Of a DNA stretch of 64,000 nucleotides, positions 16,013 to 23,984 are shown piece by piece. The position numbers and the translations under genes were made by a program. The DNA lies in NCBI RefSeq assembly GCF_006438965.1, contig NZ_RCZM01000008.1, positions 32,400-96,399 of the forward strand. The letters are read 5' to 3'. Below the pieces are notes generated by a model that saw nothing but the letters and a program-made list of their open reading frames with translations, searched no databases and had not been told where the DNA came from. Origin of the DNA: Pedococcus bigeumensis (lineage in GTDB: Bacteria; Actinomycetota; Actinomycetes; Actinomycetales; Dermatophilaceae). The first letter of the stretch is position 1; the number at the start of each line of letters is the position of its first letter.

Positions 16013-17317
16013 GTGACGCCCGAGAATTCGGGGTTCGAGCCCCCAGGCGCGGGCTTGCCCTCCTTCGTTGAGACCCCGACTTCACGCGAGGTTCGGGATG
16101 CGTTGGCGCGCAAGCAGGCTCGCGTGTGGCTCACCGGAGTGGCATGGTCCGGCAAGAGTGCCGTCGTGCGTGCCCTGAGTGCTCGTGATTCATCGACGGT
16201 GTTCATACCTGCTCGCGACTTCGCGTCCGTGCAGGACGTCGTGCCGTCATTGCGCTCGGCCAGCCGAGGTGCCCGCAACCTGATCGTGGATGGCCTCGAC
16301 GAACTCGGCTCCGGTGTAGATCGTGAGCTTGTTGCATCCATGGATCGGGCCGCAGGGTCGGCCAGCCTCCTCGTCACCAGCAGATGGGCAGAGAGCGACT
16401 TGCCCCCCAATTGGCGCCTGATAGTCATGGAGCCATGGGGTAACGAGACGATCCAACGCGCCGTCATGATGCGACTGCAGGAGCTCGACGCAGCGGTGGA
16501 TGTCGACGCCCTGTACAGCTTGCTCGAACGACTTGGCGCACGTCGCCCTGTACAGGTGGTTGGGGCGGCGGAGGCGTTCATTCGCGGAGGTCTGGCTGCC
16601 GCCGAGCGCTGGCTCAGCGGCGGGGAACCCGGCGAGCCGGAGTTGATGCTTGTCGAAGGCGCAGCCGGGCGGGTGGCCGTGGCGAGGGCCGTCCGCATGC
16701 CAGAGTCGCTTCTGCTCACCCCGACATCGGAGCGGCTTCGCGCCGCGCCACTCGTCACCCTCGGTCGAGCCTCACGAGACTGGTCGGGCGAGATAGCCGA
16801 GTTGGAGGACCTCATCAACGACGCGGCCGTAAAAGAGCAGGACCTTCAGCGGTTTTTCGAACGCAATCCCAACTTCTTGACGGGCATCGAGTATGACCGC
16901 GTCGTGCCTCACCCCGTGTTGGCGCGTGACGGCGATGGACCCCTCATTCCGGACTTCATGCTCGATGTGACTGGGGCTCATGCCGACGTACTCGACTTGA
17001 AACTACCTACGGCGCCGCTCGTGACGGGGGCGAAGGACCGGCGCCACTTCGGCCGGGCCGTGCGGGATGCCCTCGCACAGGTTCGGGAGTACGGGGCGTA
17101 CTTCGATATCCCCGCCAATCGTGAGAGTGTCCAACAACGGTACGGCCTGCTGGCGTACCGGCCCCAACTGACCGTCGTCATCGGACGCACCCCTGCGCTT
17201 GACGACCCGCTCCAGCTGCGCCGGCTTTGGGACGACAGGCCCCCCGGGTCGAAGGTCATTACCTATGACGACCTATTGCAGAATGTTAAGCGGCTTGAGC
17301 AGGCAAGGCGACGGTGA
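16013..17317 (+). CDS. Shedu-like (DUF4263) nuclease fused to a P-loop NTPase
   Basis: A 434-residue protein with a GTG start. The N-terminal half is a P-loop NTPase: GVAWSGKS (42-49), Walker B LIVDGLDELG, and a sensor-like LLVTSRW. The C-terminal part (about 262-400) fits DUF4263/Shedu SduA, a PD-(D/E)XK-type nuclease: EQDLQRFFERNPNFL, then IPDFMLD, then DVLDLKLP, and a helix AVRDALAQVREYGAYF. Shedu proteins are single-gene anti-phage effectors, and known variants carry different N-terminal sensor domains. The third catalytic acid is Asp in place of the usual Glu (LDLK). It stands alone between the transposition operon and the CBASS-like pair. Confidence 0.8.
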   Translation: MTPENSGFEPPGAGLPSFVETPTSREVRDALARKQARVWLTGVAWSGKSAVVRALSARDSSTVFIPARDFASVQDVVPSLRSASRGARNLIVDGLDELGSGVDRELVASMDRAAGSASLLVTSRWAESDLPPNWRLIVMEPWGNETIQRAVMMRLQELDAAVDVDALYSLLERLGARRPVQVVGAAEAFIRGGLAAAERWLSGGEPGEPELMLVEGAAGRVAVARAVRMPESLLLTPTSERLRAAPLVTLGRASRDWSGEIAELEDLINDAAVKEQDLQRFFERNPNFLTGIEYDRVVPHPVLARDGDGPLIPDFMLDVTGAHADVLDLKLPTAPLVTGAKDRRHFGRAVRDALAQVREYGAYFDIPANRESVQQRYGLLAYRPQLTVVIGRTPALDDPLQLRRLWDDRPPGSKVITYDDLLQNVKRLEQARRR

Positions 17318-17350
17318 CCATAGCCTCCCCGTCGCGTCCGAGCGAGCGGG

Positions 17351-18004
17351 TCAGACACTGAGTCCTCCGGGCGACTGACCCCCCAGGTTGGGCACGCCGC
17401 GAATCGGCGAAGGGGCCGGCAACGCAAGAAGAACGCCGCGCCGGGCGAGCTTGAACCGCAGCAGGGGGGCGGGGAACACCCATCGACGCCACCCGAACCG
17501 GTATCGCAGCGCGGCACACCACAGGTCTACGAAGCGCTGAACGTCGACGTGCGGCATCGGCTGTCCGTCGGAGAGCACCATGCCAGCCCCGGTCGTCGCT
17601 GGCGCCCGCCGCCATGCGGCCTGAGTCGCCTCGGCGACCTGAGGACGCAGCTGCGCGGTGATGGCTGAGTAGACCTCGCTCATCACAACGGACTCCCCGA
17701 CCACCCAGGCACGCCTGCATTCCAGCGCTTCCTGTGCGTCGTGGGCGCGGCCCACCAGCTCGGCACCGACGTTGGGTTCGTTGGACGTGCGGCGGGCGAC
17801 GCGGTACGGGAACTCGCCCCAGGCCACGAGGACCGCAGTGCTGTCCGCGTACCCGTCGCGTACTCGCTCATCGCGTTTGGCTCCACGTTCGAACAGCTTG
17901 GTGACCAGGACGGTCACCACGCCGCTGGTCAGGATGGCGGTGAGGATGACCCAACCGGCACCCTTGCCGTCGTCACCGATGATGGCTCGGAGGACGTCGT
18001 TCAT
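17351..18004 (-). CDS. Membrane protein paired with the CD-NTase (putative CBASS effector)
   Basis: A 217-residue protein. One N-terminal membrane helix (WVILTAILTSGVVTVLVTKLF, residues 18-38) is followed by a charged coiled segment and a soluble domain with Arg- and Trp-rich patches. The start overlaps the CD-NTase stop by 4 bases (ATGA), so the pair is an operon. Membrane-embedded partners of CD-NTases usually act as membrane-disrupting effectors triggered by cyclic nucleotides. That role is inferred from position; the soluble part is not recognised. Confidence 0.65.
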   Translation of the reverse strand: MNDVLRAIIGDDGKGAGWVILTAILTSGVVTVLVTKLFERGAKRDERVRDGYADSTAVLVAWGEFPYRVARRTSNEPNVGAELVGRAHDAQEALECRRAWVVGESVVMSEVYSAITAQLRPQVAEATQAAWRRAPATTGAGMVLSDGQPMPHVDVQRFVDLWCAALRYRFGWRRWVFPAPLLRFKLARRGVLLALPAPSPIRGVPNLGGQSPGGLSV

Positions 18005-19593
18005 CGTGACCACTTCTTGAGGGCGTCGCGCATGGCCTGGTTGGCGACCGGCCACACCACACCGTTCTGCGGGTTGCCGTGCGGGAGCTCTTCCCCGGGC
18101 CACTGCCCCTCACGGCGGAACGCCTCCTCGGACAGCACATGCAGGCGCACCCTCGTCAGCAGGTCCTCCAGCCCGTCGTCCCACAGCCAGAGCAGGGCGG
18201 GGTCGTCGCCGGGGTACTGCAGGCACAGCATCCGCGGGTCGAAGTCGTTGCGGTGACGCCAGGTCCGCCCGCGCCCGCTGACCGGGTACACCATCACCTT
18301 GCGCTCGCGCGTCACGACCACGCGAACCCGTTCCGCCGGGTACCCCTCCGCGGCGGCTTCGGGCAGGGGAAGGAGGTCCAGCTCGAGCTTGACCGCGAGC
18401 CCGTTGCTGAGTGGGCGACCCACGACGTTCGCCGCCCCCCACACCACGGCGCCGGAGGCGACGTCCTTGGCAACGCGGGCAGGGTCAGCCAGCAGGTCAT
18501 CCATCGACGGTGCCGAGGCTTCGACCTTCGAGCGCGTGGAGGCCAGCGAGGTGGTGGGCAGGGTGCTGACCTCGTCGACGGCGACCGCGCGCCAGGGGCG
18601 GGCCGGGCGCGCGTTCCCGGCGGCCGTGGTCAGCAGGCCGTCCGCGGTCACGGCCCCACCGACCTGACCGATGGTCTTCAGACGCTCCGCGAAGCTGACG
18701 TCAGTCTGGGGGAACAGGTCACCGAAGACGTCGCGCCAGGCGTGCACGGCCGCGACCGGGTCGCCTGCGTTCTCCAAGCGCACCGCTTCGACGGCCTTGT
18801 GCCGGTTCTCTGCGAAGAACCGGAGGACCTGTGCGCGTTCGGCACCGGACCACTTGCCGGTCAGGTCGTCCTGCGCGAGCCCGGCGTACCACCCCGACAG
18901 CTTGTCCACGGCGACGGTGAAGATGGCGACCATGGCCTGCTGCGGCGCCATCTTCTTGGTGACCGCCTCGTAGGCAATGGACTCCACCAGCAGTCCGCAG
19001 ACCAGCCCTTTGACCTCCGCGTCCCGGTCGAGGGAGTGCTTCGCCTGCCGGACCTGGTTGACCCAGACCCCACCGCAGTCCTGGTTGCGTGCGGCGACCT
19101 TGTCGCGCAGCAGCCGTACGTCGGACAGCTTGGTCCACTGGTCCTTCTCGCGGTCCGCGATGTAGAGCCAGCCGTCGTCGGGGCTCTCGGTCTCGAACGC
19201 CGGCACCAGGTCGACCGTGAAGTCCAGCCCGGGGATGGTCAGCTGGAGGGCGTGCGCGTGTTCCTCGTCCACGTCGAAGGCGACCCCGGGCAGGATGTTC
19301 GCAGCGACGATGGCCTTACGGAACTCGTCCATGGCCCACTGGGACATGCCGGGCTCGGTGCGGTGCTCCGCCAGGCGGTCCGGCAGGACCACGACCATGT
19401 CGACGTCCTTGAGCGGCGGGCGCATGGTCTTGCGGCCGAACGACCCCTGGAGCAGCCGGGACTGCAGCAGGCCCGCATCCCGCAGGCACTGCTCCAGGTC
19501 GGCGGCAACGTCGCGCGCCTGCTGGGTAACTGCCGGGTCAAGCTTCAACTTCTTGTCGAACGCCTTGAAGGCGTCAAAAACCTTGTCAGTCAT
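18001..19593 (-). CDS. CD-NTase (CBASS-like) with C-terminal E2-like domain
   Basis: A 530-residue protein. The N-terminal nucleotidyltransferase has GSFGRKT (Gly50-Ser51), the metal-binding DVD (Asp63, Asp65) and a third Asp128 (FTVDLV), the layout of cGAS/DncV-like enzymes that make cyclic oligonucleotides. The C-terminal about 110 residues (HRN...MLCLQYPGDDP...WPGEELPHG) resemble the prokaryotic E2-like domain of type II CBASS, with His447 and Cys457 as candidate active-site residues. A fusion of synthase and E2 in one chain would be unusual. AGGAG stands just before the ATG at 19593. Together with the downstream membrane protein it looks like a compact anti-phage operon. Confidence 0.8.
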   Translation of the reverse strand: MTDKVFDAFKAFDKKLKLDPAVTQQARDVAADLEQCLRDAGLLQSRLLQGSFGRKTMRPPLKDVDMVVVLPDRLAEHRTEPGMSQWAMDEFRKAIVAANILPGVAFDVDEEHAHALQLTIPGLDFTVDLVPAFETESPDDGWLYIADREKDQWTKLSDVRLLRDKVAARNQDCGGVWVNQVRQAKHSLDRDAEVKGLVCGLLVESIAYEAVTKKMAPQQAMVAIFTVAVDKLSGWYAGLAQDDLTGKWSGAERAQVLRFFAENRHKAVEAVRLENAGDPVAAVHAWRDVFGDLFPQTDVSFAERLKTIGQVGGAVTADGLLTTAAGNARPARPWRAVAVDEVSTLPTTSLASTRSKVEASAPSMDDLLADPARVAKDVASGAVVWGAANVVGRPLSNGLAVKLELDLLPLPEAAAEGYPAERVRVVVTRERKVMVYPVSGRGRTWRHRNDFDPRMLCLQYPGDDPALLWLWDDGLEDLLTRVRLHVLSEEAFRREGQWPGEELPHGNPQNGVVWPVANQAMRDALKKWSR

Positions 19594-19700
19594 CAGAATT
19601 CTCCTGTCGAAAGTGACTCGTTTAACACGTCGATATCTGGACGCGAACGACAGGAACGTGGTCTGATGTACTTGGAAATTTGCAGACTTCGTTCTGCCGA

Positions 19701-19737
19701 CGATGCGCCCGGTTCCAGCCGGGCGCATCGTGCTTTT
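19701..19737 (+). terminator. Rho-independent terminator near the right end
   Basis: CGATGCGCCCGG (19701-19712) and its perfect complement (19719-19730) enclose a 6-nt loop, followed by TGCTTTT. A second GC-rich hairpin (CCCCGG...CCGGGG, about 19778-19804) lies just to the right. They sit upstream of the CD-NTase gene, between it and the right end. They probably insulate the element from transcription crossing the boundary. Confidence 0.7.
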
Positions 19738-19816
19738 CGCCTACTGCCTTTTCTATTCAGTTGTCGAACGTCCACCGCCCCGGACCCCCATCAGGGGGCC
19801 CGGGGCGACGGCTTTG

Positions 19817-19919
19817 TCGGTGTTATCGCTCCGAGAAGCGATAACGATAAAAACTGTCACTCACGCAACTACGTGACACTCCGCGCAACTCGTGCGTGAC
19901 ATTTCCGCGCAACTCGTCA
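19817..19919 (-). repeat. Transposon right end: terminal and subterminal repeats
   Basis: Read inward from 19919 the end is TGACGAGTTGCGCGG. CGAGTTGCGC copies start (inward) at 19916 and 19892, and a diverged TAGTTGCGTG at 19872, 24 and 20 bp apart. Each is followed by a TGTCAC-type block. Farther in are CGATAACG (19839-19846) and GTTATCG (19822-19828), forming a 9-bp palindromic stem. The same two repeat classes occur at the left end. Confidence 0.85.
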
Positions 19920-19924
19920 TCAGC
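19920..19924. repeat. Target-site duplication, right copy (TCAGC)
   Basis: These five bases match 446-450. They include the TCA that is the complement of the nrdJ TGA stop, so insertion left the reading frame and stop codon unchanged. Confidence 0.9.
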
Positions 19925-22850
19925 TGCAGCCGCTGGTGCTTCCGCAGCCTTCGCAGACGTAGCAGGAGCCGGCGGGGCGCATCTTGGTCCCGCAGGTCAG
20001 GCACATCGGCGCGTCGGCGGAGATGCCCTGGAACTTCTCCAGGAGCTCGGCGGACGAGTGGACCTCGCCCGACACCTCACGAGCTGAGGCGGCACCAGCA
20101 CCGGACTTCACCTTGTCGGCGTCGATTGCCTTGCCCTCGACCGTGGCCTCGGACTTCGCAGCTGCCGGCTTGGTGACCGGGGCGGACTGGCTGAAGTTCT
20201 CCAGCTCGTCCTCGAGCTCCTCGTCCGACTCGTCGGCCTCGGTGTCCTGGTAGGAACCGGTCTCGAGCTGGCGAGCCCGCTCGGATGCGGTGTGGATGCC
20301 CATGAACGAACGGGTGTCGAAGTCCATGTGGTCCAGCGCCAGGCGGCGGAACACGTAGTCCATGATCGACTGCGCCATCCGCACGTCGGGGTCGTCCGTC
20401 AAGCCAGCAGGCTCGAACCGCAGGTTGGTGAACTTCTCGACGAAGGTCTCCAGCGGCACGCCGTACTGCAGGCCGATCGACACGGCGATCGAGAACGCGT
20501 CCATCACGCCGGCCAGGGTCGAGCCCTGCTTGCCGAACTTGAGGAAGATCTCGCCCAGGTCGCCCGACTCGTAGGTGCCGGCGGTGAGGTAACCCTCCGC
20601 GCCACCCACAGCGAACGACGTGGTCTGCGAGGTCCGGCGCTTCGGCAGGCGCTTGCGCACCGGGCGGTACTCGACGACTCGCTCGATCTTGGCCTCGGCA
20701 GCAGCCGTGACCTTGTCAGCAGCAGCGTCCTTGGCGGTGGACCCACCATCGGACAGCGGCTGGCCGACCTTGCAGTTGTCGCGGTAGACCGCGATCGCCT
20801 TGAGGCCGAGCTTCCAGCCCTGCATGTGGACGTCCTCGATCTCCTCGACCGTGGCGTTCTCGGGCAGGTTGACCGTCTTGGAGATCGCGCCGGACAGGAA
20901 CGGCTGGACCGCCGCCATCATCCGCACGTGGCCCATGGCCTCGATCGACCTTGCGCCCATGGCGGTGTCGAAGATCTCGTAGTGCTCGGTCTTGAGGCCG
21001 GGGGCGTCGATGACGTGACCCTTGTCGGCGATGTACTCGACGATCGCCTCGATGGTCTCGCCGGTGTAGCCCAGCTTCTTGAGCGCACGCGGGATGGTCA
21101 GGTTGACGATCTGCATCGACCCGCCACCGACGAGCTTCTTGAACTTCACCAGCGAGAAGTCGGGCTCGATGCCGGTGGTGTCGCAGTCCATCATGAAGCC
21201 GATGGTGCCGGTGGGCGCCAAGACGCTCGCCTGGGCGTTGCGGTAGCCGTTCTTCTCGCCGACCTTGACCACGTCGTCCCACGCCTTGGTGGCAGCGCGG
21301 TGGATGGCCGTGTCCATCGTGTCGAGCGGACGGATCGAGTCGTTGGCGCTCTGGTGCTTGCGCATCACGCGCTTGTGGGCGTCAGCGTTCCGGGCGTACC
21401 CGGCATACGGACCGACCACGGCGGCCATCTCGGCGGACCGCTTGTAGGCGGCACCGGTGAGCAGCGAGGTGATCGCGGCAGCGAGGCTGCGGCCACCCTC
21501 GGAGTCGTACCCGTGACCGGTCGCCATGAGCAGCGCGCCGAGGTTGGCGTAGCCGATGCCCAGTTGGCGGTAGTCACGCGTGGTGTCGCCGATCGCCTCG
21601 GTCGGGAAGTCCGCGAAGCAGATCGAGATGTCCATCGCCGTGATGACCAGCTCGGCGACCTGCTGGAACTTCTTGGCGTCGAACGTGTCGTCGTCGCGCA
21701 GGAACTTGAGCAGGTTGAGCGAGGCCAGGTTGCACGAGGAGTTGTCGAGCGACATGTACTCGGAGCACGGGTTGGACGCGGTGATCCGGCCGGTCTCGGG
21801 GTTGGTGTGCCAGTCGTTGATGACGTCGTCGTACTGGATGCCCGGGTCGGCGCACTCCCACGAGGCCTCCGCGATCTTGCGGAACAGCTCGCGGGCGTCG
21901 ACCGTCTCGATGACCTCACCGGTGCCGCGGGCGCGCAGCCCGAACTCGGTGCCGTCCTCGACCGCCTTCATGAACTCGTCGCTGACGCGGACCGAGTTGT
22001 TGGCGTTCTGGTACTGGACACTCACGATGTCCTTGCCGCCGAGGTCCATGTCGAAGCCGGCGTCACGCAGCGCGCGGATCTTGTCCTCCTCGCGCGCCTT
22101 GGTCTGGACGAACTCCATGATGTCGGGGTGGTCGACGTCGAGCACGACCATCTTGGCCGCACGACGGGTCGCGCCACCGGACTTGATCGTCCCCGCGGAC
22201 GCGTCGGCGCCACGCATGAAGGAGACCGGGCCGGAAGCCGTGCCACCGGAGGACAGCAGCTCCTTGGAGGAACGGATCCGCGACAGGTTGAGGCCGGCGC
22301 CGGAGCCGCCCTTGAAGATGAAGCCCTCTTCCTTGTACCAGTTGAGGATCGAGTCCATCGAGTCGTCAACGGCGAGGATGAAGCAGGCGGAGACCTGCTG
22401 CGGGCTGGCGGTGCCGACGTTGAACCACACCGGGGAGTTGAAGCTGAACACCTGGTGCAGCAGGGCGTAGGTCAGCTCGTGCTCGAAGATCTCGGCGTCC
22501 TCGGCGTTCGAGAAGTAGCCGTGGTCCTTGCCCGCCTTGACGTAGGTCAGCACGACGCGGTCGATGAGCTGCTTGAGCCCGGTCTCACGCTTGTCGGTGC
22601 CGAGCGCGCCGCGGAAGTACTTGGTCGTCACGATCGTGGAGGCGTTGACCGACCAGAAGTCGGGGAACTCGACCCCGCGCTGCTCGAAGATCGTCTCGCC
22701 GGTCTTCCAGTTCTGCTGGACGACGTCGCGCTTCTCCCACGTCACCTCGTCGTACGGGTGCACACCAGGGGTGGTGTAGATCCGCTCAACCTTCACGCCT
22801 TTGCCAGCGCTCTTGCGAGCACCTGCCCTAGCGCCTGCGGTTTCAGTCAT
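19920..22850 (-). CDS. nrdJ: Adenosylcobalamin-dependent ribonucleoside-diphosphate reductase (class II)
   Basis: A 976-residue class II reductase, which makes deoxyribonucleotides without oxygen, using B12. It shows the finger-loop region (NPCSEYMSLDNSSCNLASLNL) with active-site Asn-Cys-Glu equivalents and PTGTIGFMMDCDTTGIEPD. The C-terminal zinc-ribbon-like tail is CLTCGTKMRPAG...CEGCGSTSGCS, whose cysteines recycle the active site. GGGAGG precedes the ATG. It is co-directional with nrdR upstream. Its 3' end was the transposon target: the stop codon is intact, but the native terminator is now at 382-440. Read-through therefore enters the transposon right end, whose hairpins may now stop it. 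Confidence 0.96.
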   Translation of the reverse strand: MTETAGARAGARKSAGKGVKVERIYTTPGVHPYDEVTWEKRDVVQQNWKTGETIFEQRGVEFPDFWSVNASTIVTTKYFRGALGTDKRETGLKQLIDRVVLTYVKAGKDHGYFSNAEDAEIFEHELTYALLHQVFSFNSPVWFNVGTASPQQVSACFILAVDDSMDSILNWYKEEGFIFKGGSGAGLNLSRIRSSKELLSSGGTASGPVSFMRGADASAGTIKSGGATRRAAKMVVLDVDHPDIMEFVQTKAREEDKIRALRDAGFDMDLGGKDIVSVQYQNANNSVRVSDEFMKAVEDGTEFGLRARGTGEVIETVDARELFRKIAEASWECADPGIQYDDVINDWHTNPETGRITASNPCSEYMSLDNSSCNLASLNLLKFLRDDDTFDAKKFQQVAELVITAMDISICFADFPTEAIGDTTRDYRQLGIGYANLGALLMATGHGYDSEGGRSLAAAITSLLTGAAYKRSAEMAAVVGPYAGYARNADAHKRVMRKHQSANDSIRPLDTMDTAIHRAATKAWDDVVKVGEKNGYRNAQASVLAPTGTIGFMMDCDTTGIEPDFSLVKFKKLVGGGSMQIVNLTIPRALKKLGYTGETIEAIVEYIADKGHVIDAPGLKTEHYEIFDTAMGARSIEAMGHVRMMAAVQPFLSGAISKTVNLPENATVEEIEDVHMQGWKLGLKAIAVYRDNCKVGQPLSDGGSTAKDAAADKVTAAAEAKIERVVEYRPVRKRLPKRRTSQTTSFAVGGAEGYLTAGTYESGDLGEIFLKFGKQGSTLAGVMDAFSIAVSIGLQYGVPLETFVEKFTNLRFEPAGLTDDPDVRMAQSIMDYVFRRLALDHMDFDTRSFMGIHTASERARQLETGSYQDTEADESDEELEDELENFSQSAPVTKPAAAKSEATVEGKAIDADKVKSGAGAASAREVSGEVHSSAELLEKFQGISADAPMCLTCGTKMRPAGSCYVCEGCGSTSGCS

Positions 22851-22898
22851 TCTCGTGGCCTCCCTAGCCCCTGGTACTTCTTAGTTTGATTGTCTCGT

Positions 22899-22917
22899 GC
22901 GGCACTGACAGTGCCGC
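22899..22917 (-). promoter_or_regulatory. Perfect 9-bp hairpin in the nrdR-nrdJ interval
   Basis: GCGGCACTG and CAGTGCCGC are separated by one base, giving a stable stem about 50 bp upstream of the nrdJ start. The rest of the 197-bp interval is rich in GGTGGTGCGGTGC-like repeats. It may process or attenuate the nrdR-nrdJ transcript. No cobalamin riboswitch core is visible. Confidence 0.4.
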
Positions 22918-23030
22918 GCTGCTCTGGTGGTGCGGTGCTTCGGTGGTGCGTTGCCGCTGGTGGTGCGGTGCTGCTCGACGTGCTGGGCATGCGGTGCCCA
23001 GTCCGTCGTGCCCGTGGTCCGGGCGGGAAG

Positions 23031-23069
23031 GCGGGTATGCCGCGGGCTCAGCCCGGCGGCATACCCGCC
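23031..23069 (-). terminator. Inverted pair of GGTATGCCGC motifs at the end of nrdR
   Basis: GGCGGGTATGCCGC and its complement surround the nrdR stop codon, forming a stem of about 19 bp with one bulge. Each arm contains one copy of the window-wide GGTATGCCGC motif (23034-23043 and 23056-23065). It resembles the uptake-sequence pairs that double as terminators in Neisseria and Haemophilus. A partial terminator between nrdR and nrdJ is plausible. Confidence 0.6.
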
Positions 23070-23560
23070 TGGGTCTGTGGTCGTGCTCGCGGCTCCGGCT
23101 CGGTGCCGGTGGCGTCGCGCCCTGCGCGGAGCAGGGTGATCGCACCCTCGAAGTCCTCGAGGCTGTCGAACGCCTGGTACACACTGGCGAAGCGCAGGTA
23201 GGCGACCTCGTCGAGCTCGCGCAACGGTCCGAGGATCGCCAGGCCCACCTCGTGGGCCTCGACCTCGGCCTGCCCCTGCTGGCGGATGCACTCCTCGACC
23301 CGCTGGGCCAGGATCGCGAGGTCGTCCTCGGTGACGGGACGCCCCTGGCAGGCCTTGCGGACGCCGACCAGGACCTTGCTGCGGCTGAACGGCTCGTTGG
23401 CGCCGGAGCGCTTGGTGACCGTCAGGCTCGCCGTCTCGATGGTGGTGAAGCGACGACCGCACTCGGGGCACTGGCGACGCCGACGGATGGAGCTGCCGTC
23501 ATCGGTGGTGCGCGAGTCCATCACGCGGGAGTCGGTGTGACGGCAGAACGGGCAGTGCAT
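23048..23560 (-). CDS. nrdR: Transcriptional repressor NrdR
   Basis: A 170-residue protein. It has an N-terminal zinc ribbon ([13 protein letters not shown]...[10 protein letters not shown]) and an ATP-cone (about residues 50-140) that senses ATP/dATP. NrdR represses ribonucleotide reductase genes when dATP is high. AAGGAG lies 7 bases before the ATG. It precedes nrdJ on the same strand, and tandem NrdR boxes upstream indicate autoregulation. Confidence 0.95.
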   Translation of the reverse strand: MHCPFCRHTDSRVMDSRTTDDGSSIRRRRQCPECGRRFTTIETASLTVTKRSGANEPFSRSKVLVGVRKACQGRPVTEDDLAILAQRVEECIRQQGQAEVEAHEVGLAILGPLRELDEVAYLRFASVYQAFDSLEDFEGAITLLRAGRDATGTEPEPRARPQTQAGMPPG

Positions 23561-23661
23561 GTCGATCTCCTTCCGGTGGTGGGGGTCGTCTGGCGGCAAA
23601 TCTGGGGACAAGACTGTGGACGTACTGGGGACAACGTGTGGACAACCCGCCCTGGCCTGTG

Positions 23662-23705
23662 CACTACATGTGGACGAACTACAGCGGTGTAACCACTAGA
23701 TGTAG
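23662..23705 (-). promoter_or_regulatory. Tandem NrdR boxes upstream of nrdR-nrdJ
   Basis: CACTACATGTGG at 23662 and CACTAGATGTAG at 23694 share the CACTA-ATGTAG-like core of NrdR boxes and are 32 bp apart, three helical turns. Paired boxes with this spacing are known in other actinobacteria and enterobacteria. The 424-bp gap (23561-23984) also holds three tandem TCGGGCCGTT copies at 23941-23970 beyond the ZIP gene. Confidence 0.65.
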
Positions 23706-23984
23706 GGATAGTGTGCCCCCCTGTGACCTAGGACGCAAGCCGTTCCCGGAAACTTGTCTCGAAGTGTGCATCGCCGCAGGTCAGCGGCCTGCGGCGGCGC
23801 GGCGCGACACGCCGCGACCACCCTTAAATTGGTGCTGGTGTGACTGGTGTGACGTCAGAGGCGCCCAGATGTGGGGTCGGCCGTCGCCCAGCGCCCCTAC
23901 ATGTGGTGGGTGCGCTTCCCACGCCCGCTCGTAGGCCCTCTCGGGCCGTTTCGGGCCGTTTCGGGCCGTGCGGGCCCCGGGGAC

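Larger units (their letters stand above)
451..19919. mobile_element. Complete MuA/TnsB/TniA-class transposon inserted at the nrdJ stop codon (19,469 bp)
   Basis: The ends read TGTCGAGTTGTG (left, inward) and TGACGAGTTGCG (right, inward), a 10/12 match with TG...CA termini. Each end carries further CGAGTTG-type repeats 20-24 bp apart. A TCAGC duplication flanks the element. Inside are a DD(35)E transposase and a MuB/TnsC/TniB-like ATPase in an operon with four other genes, plus cargo. The right end abuts the stop codon of nrdJ: the TCA complement of its TGA is part of the duplication, so the gene is intact. Cargo is rich in anti-phage-type genes. No TniQ/TnsD, TnsA or resolvase is recognisable. 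The motif GGTATGCCG, common in the rest of the window, is absent here, consistent with acquisition by transfer. Confidence 0.93.

Noticed and set aside
20292..22889. 865-codon plus-strand open frame antisense to nrdJ
   Set aside because: Mirror frame of a conserved gene, with Asp/Val/Arg/Gly-rich composition and no domain resemblance.
22851..23047. Cobalamin riboswitch before nrdJ
   Set aside because: No B12-box-like core; only a short palindrome and GGT-rich repeats.
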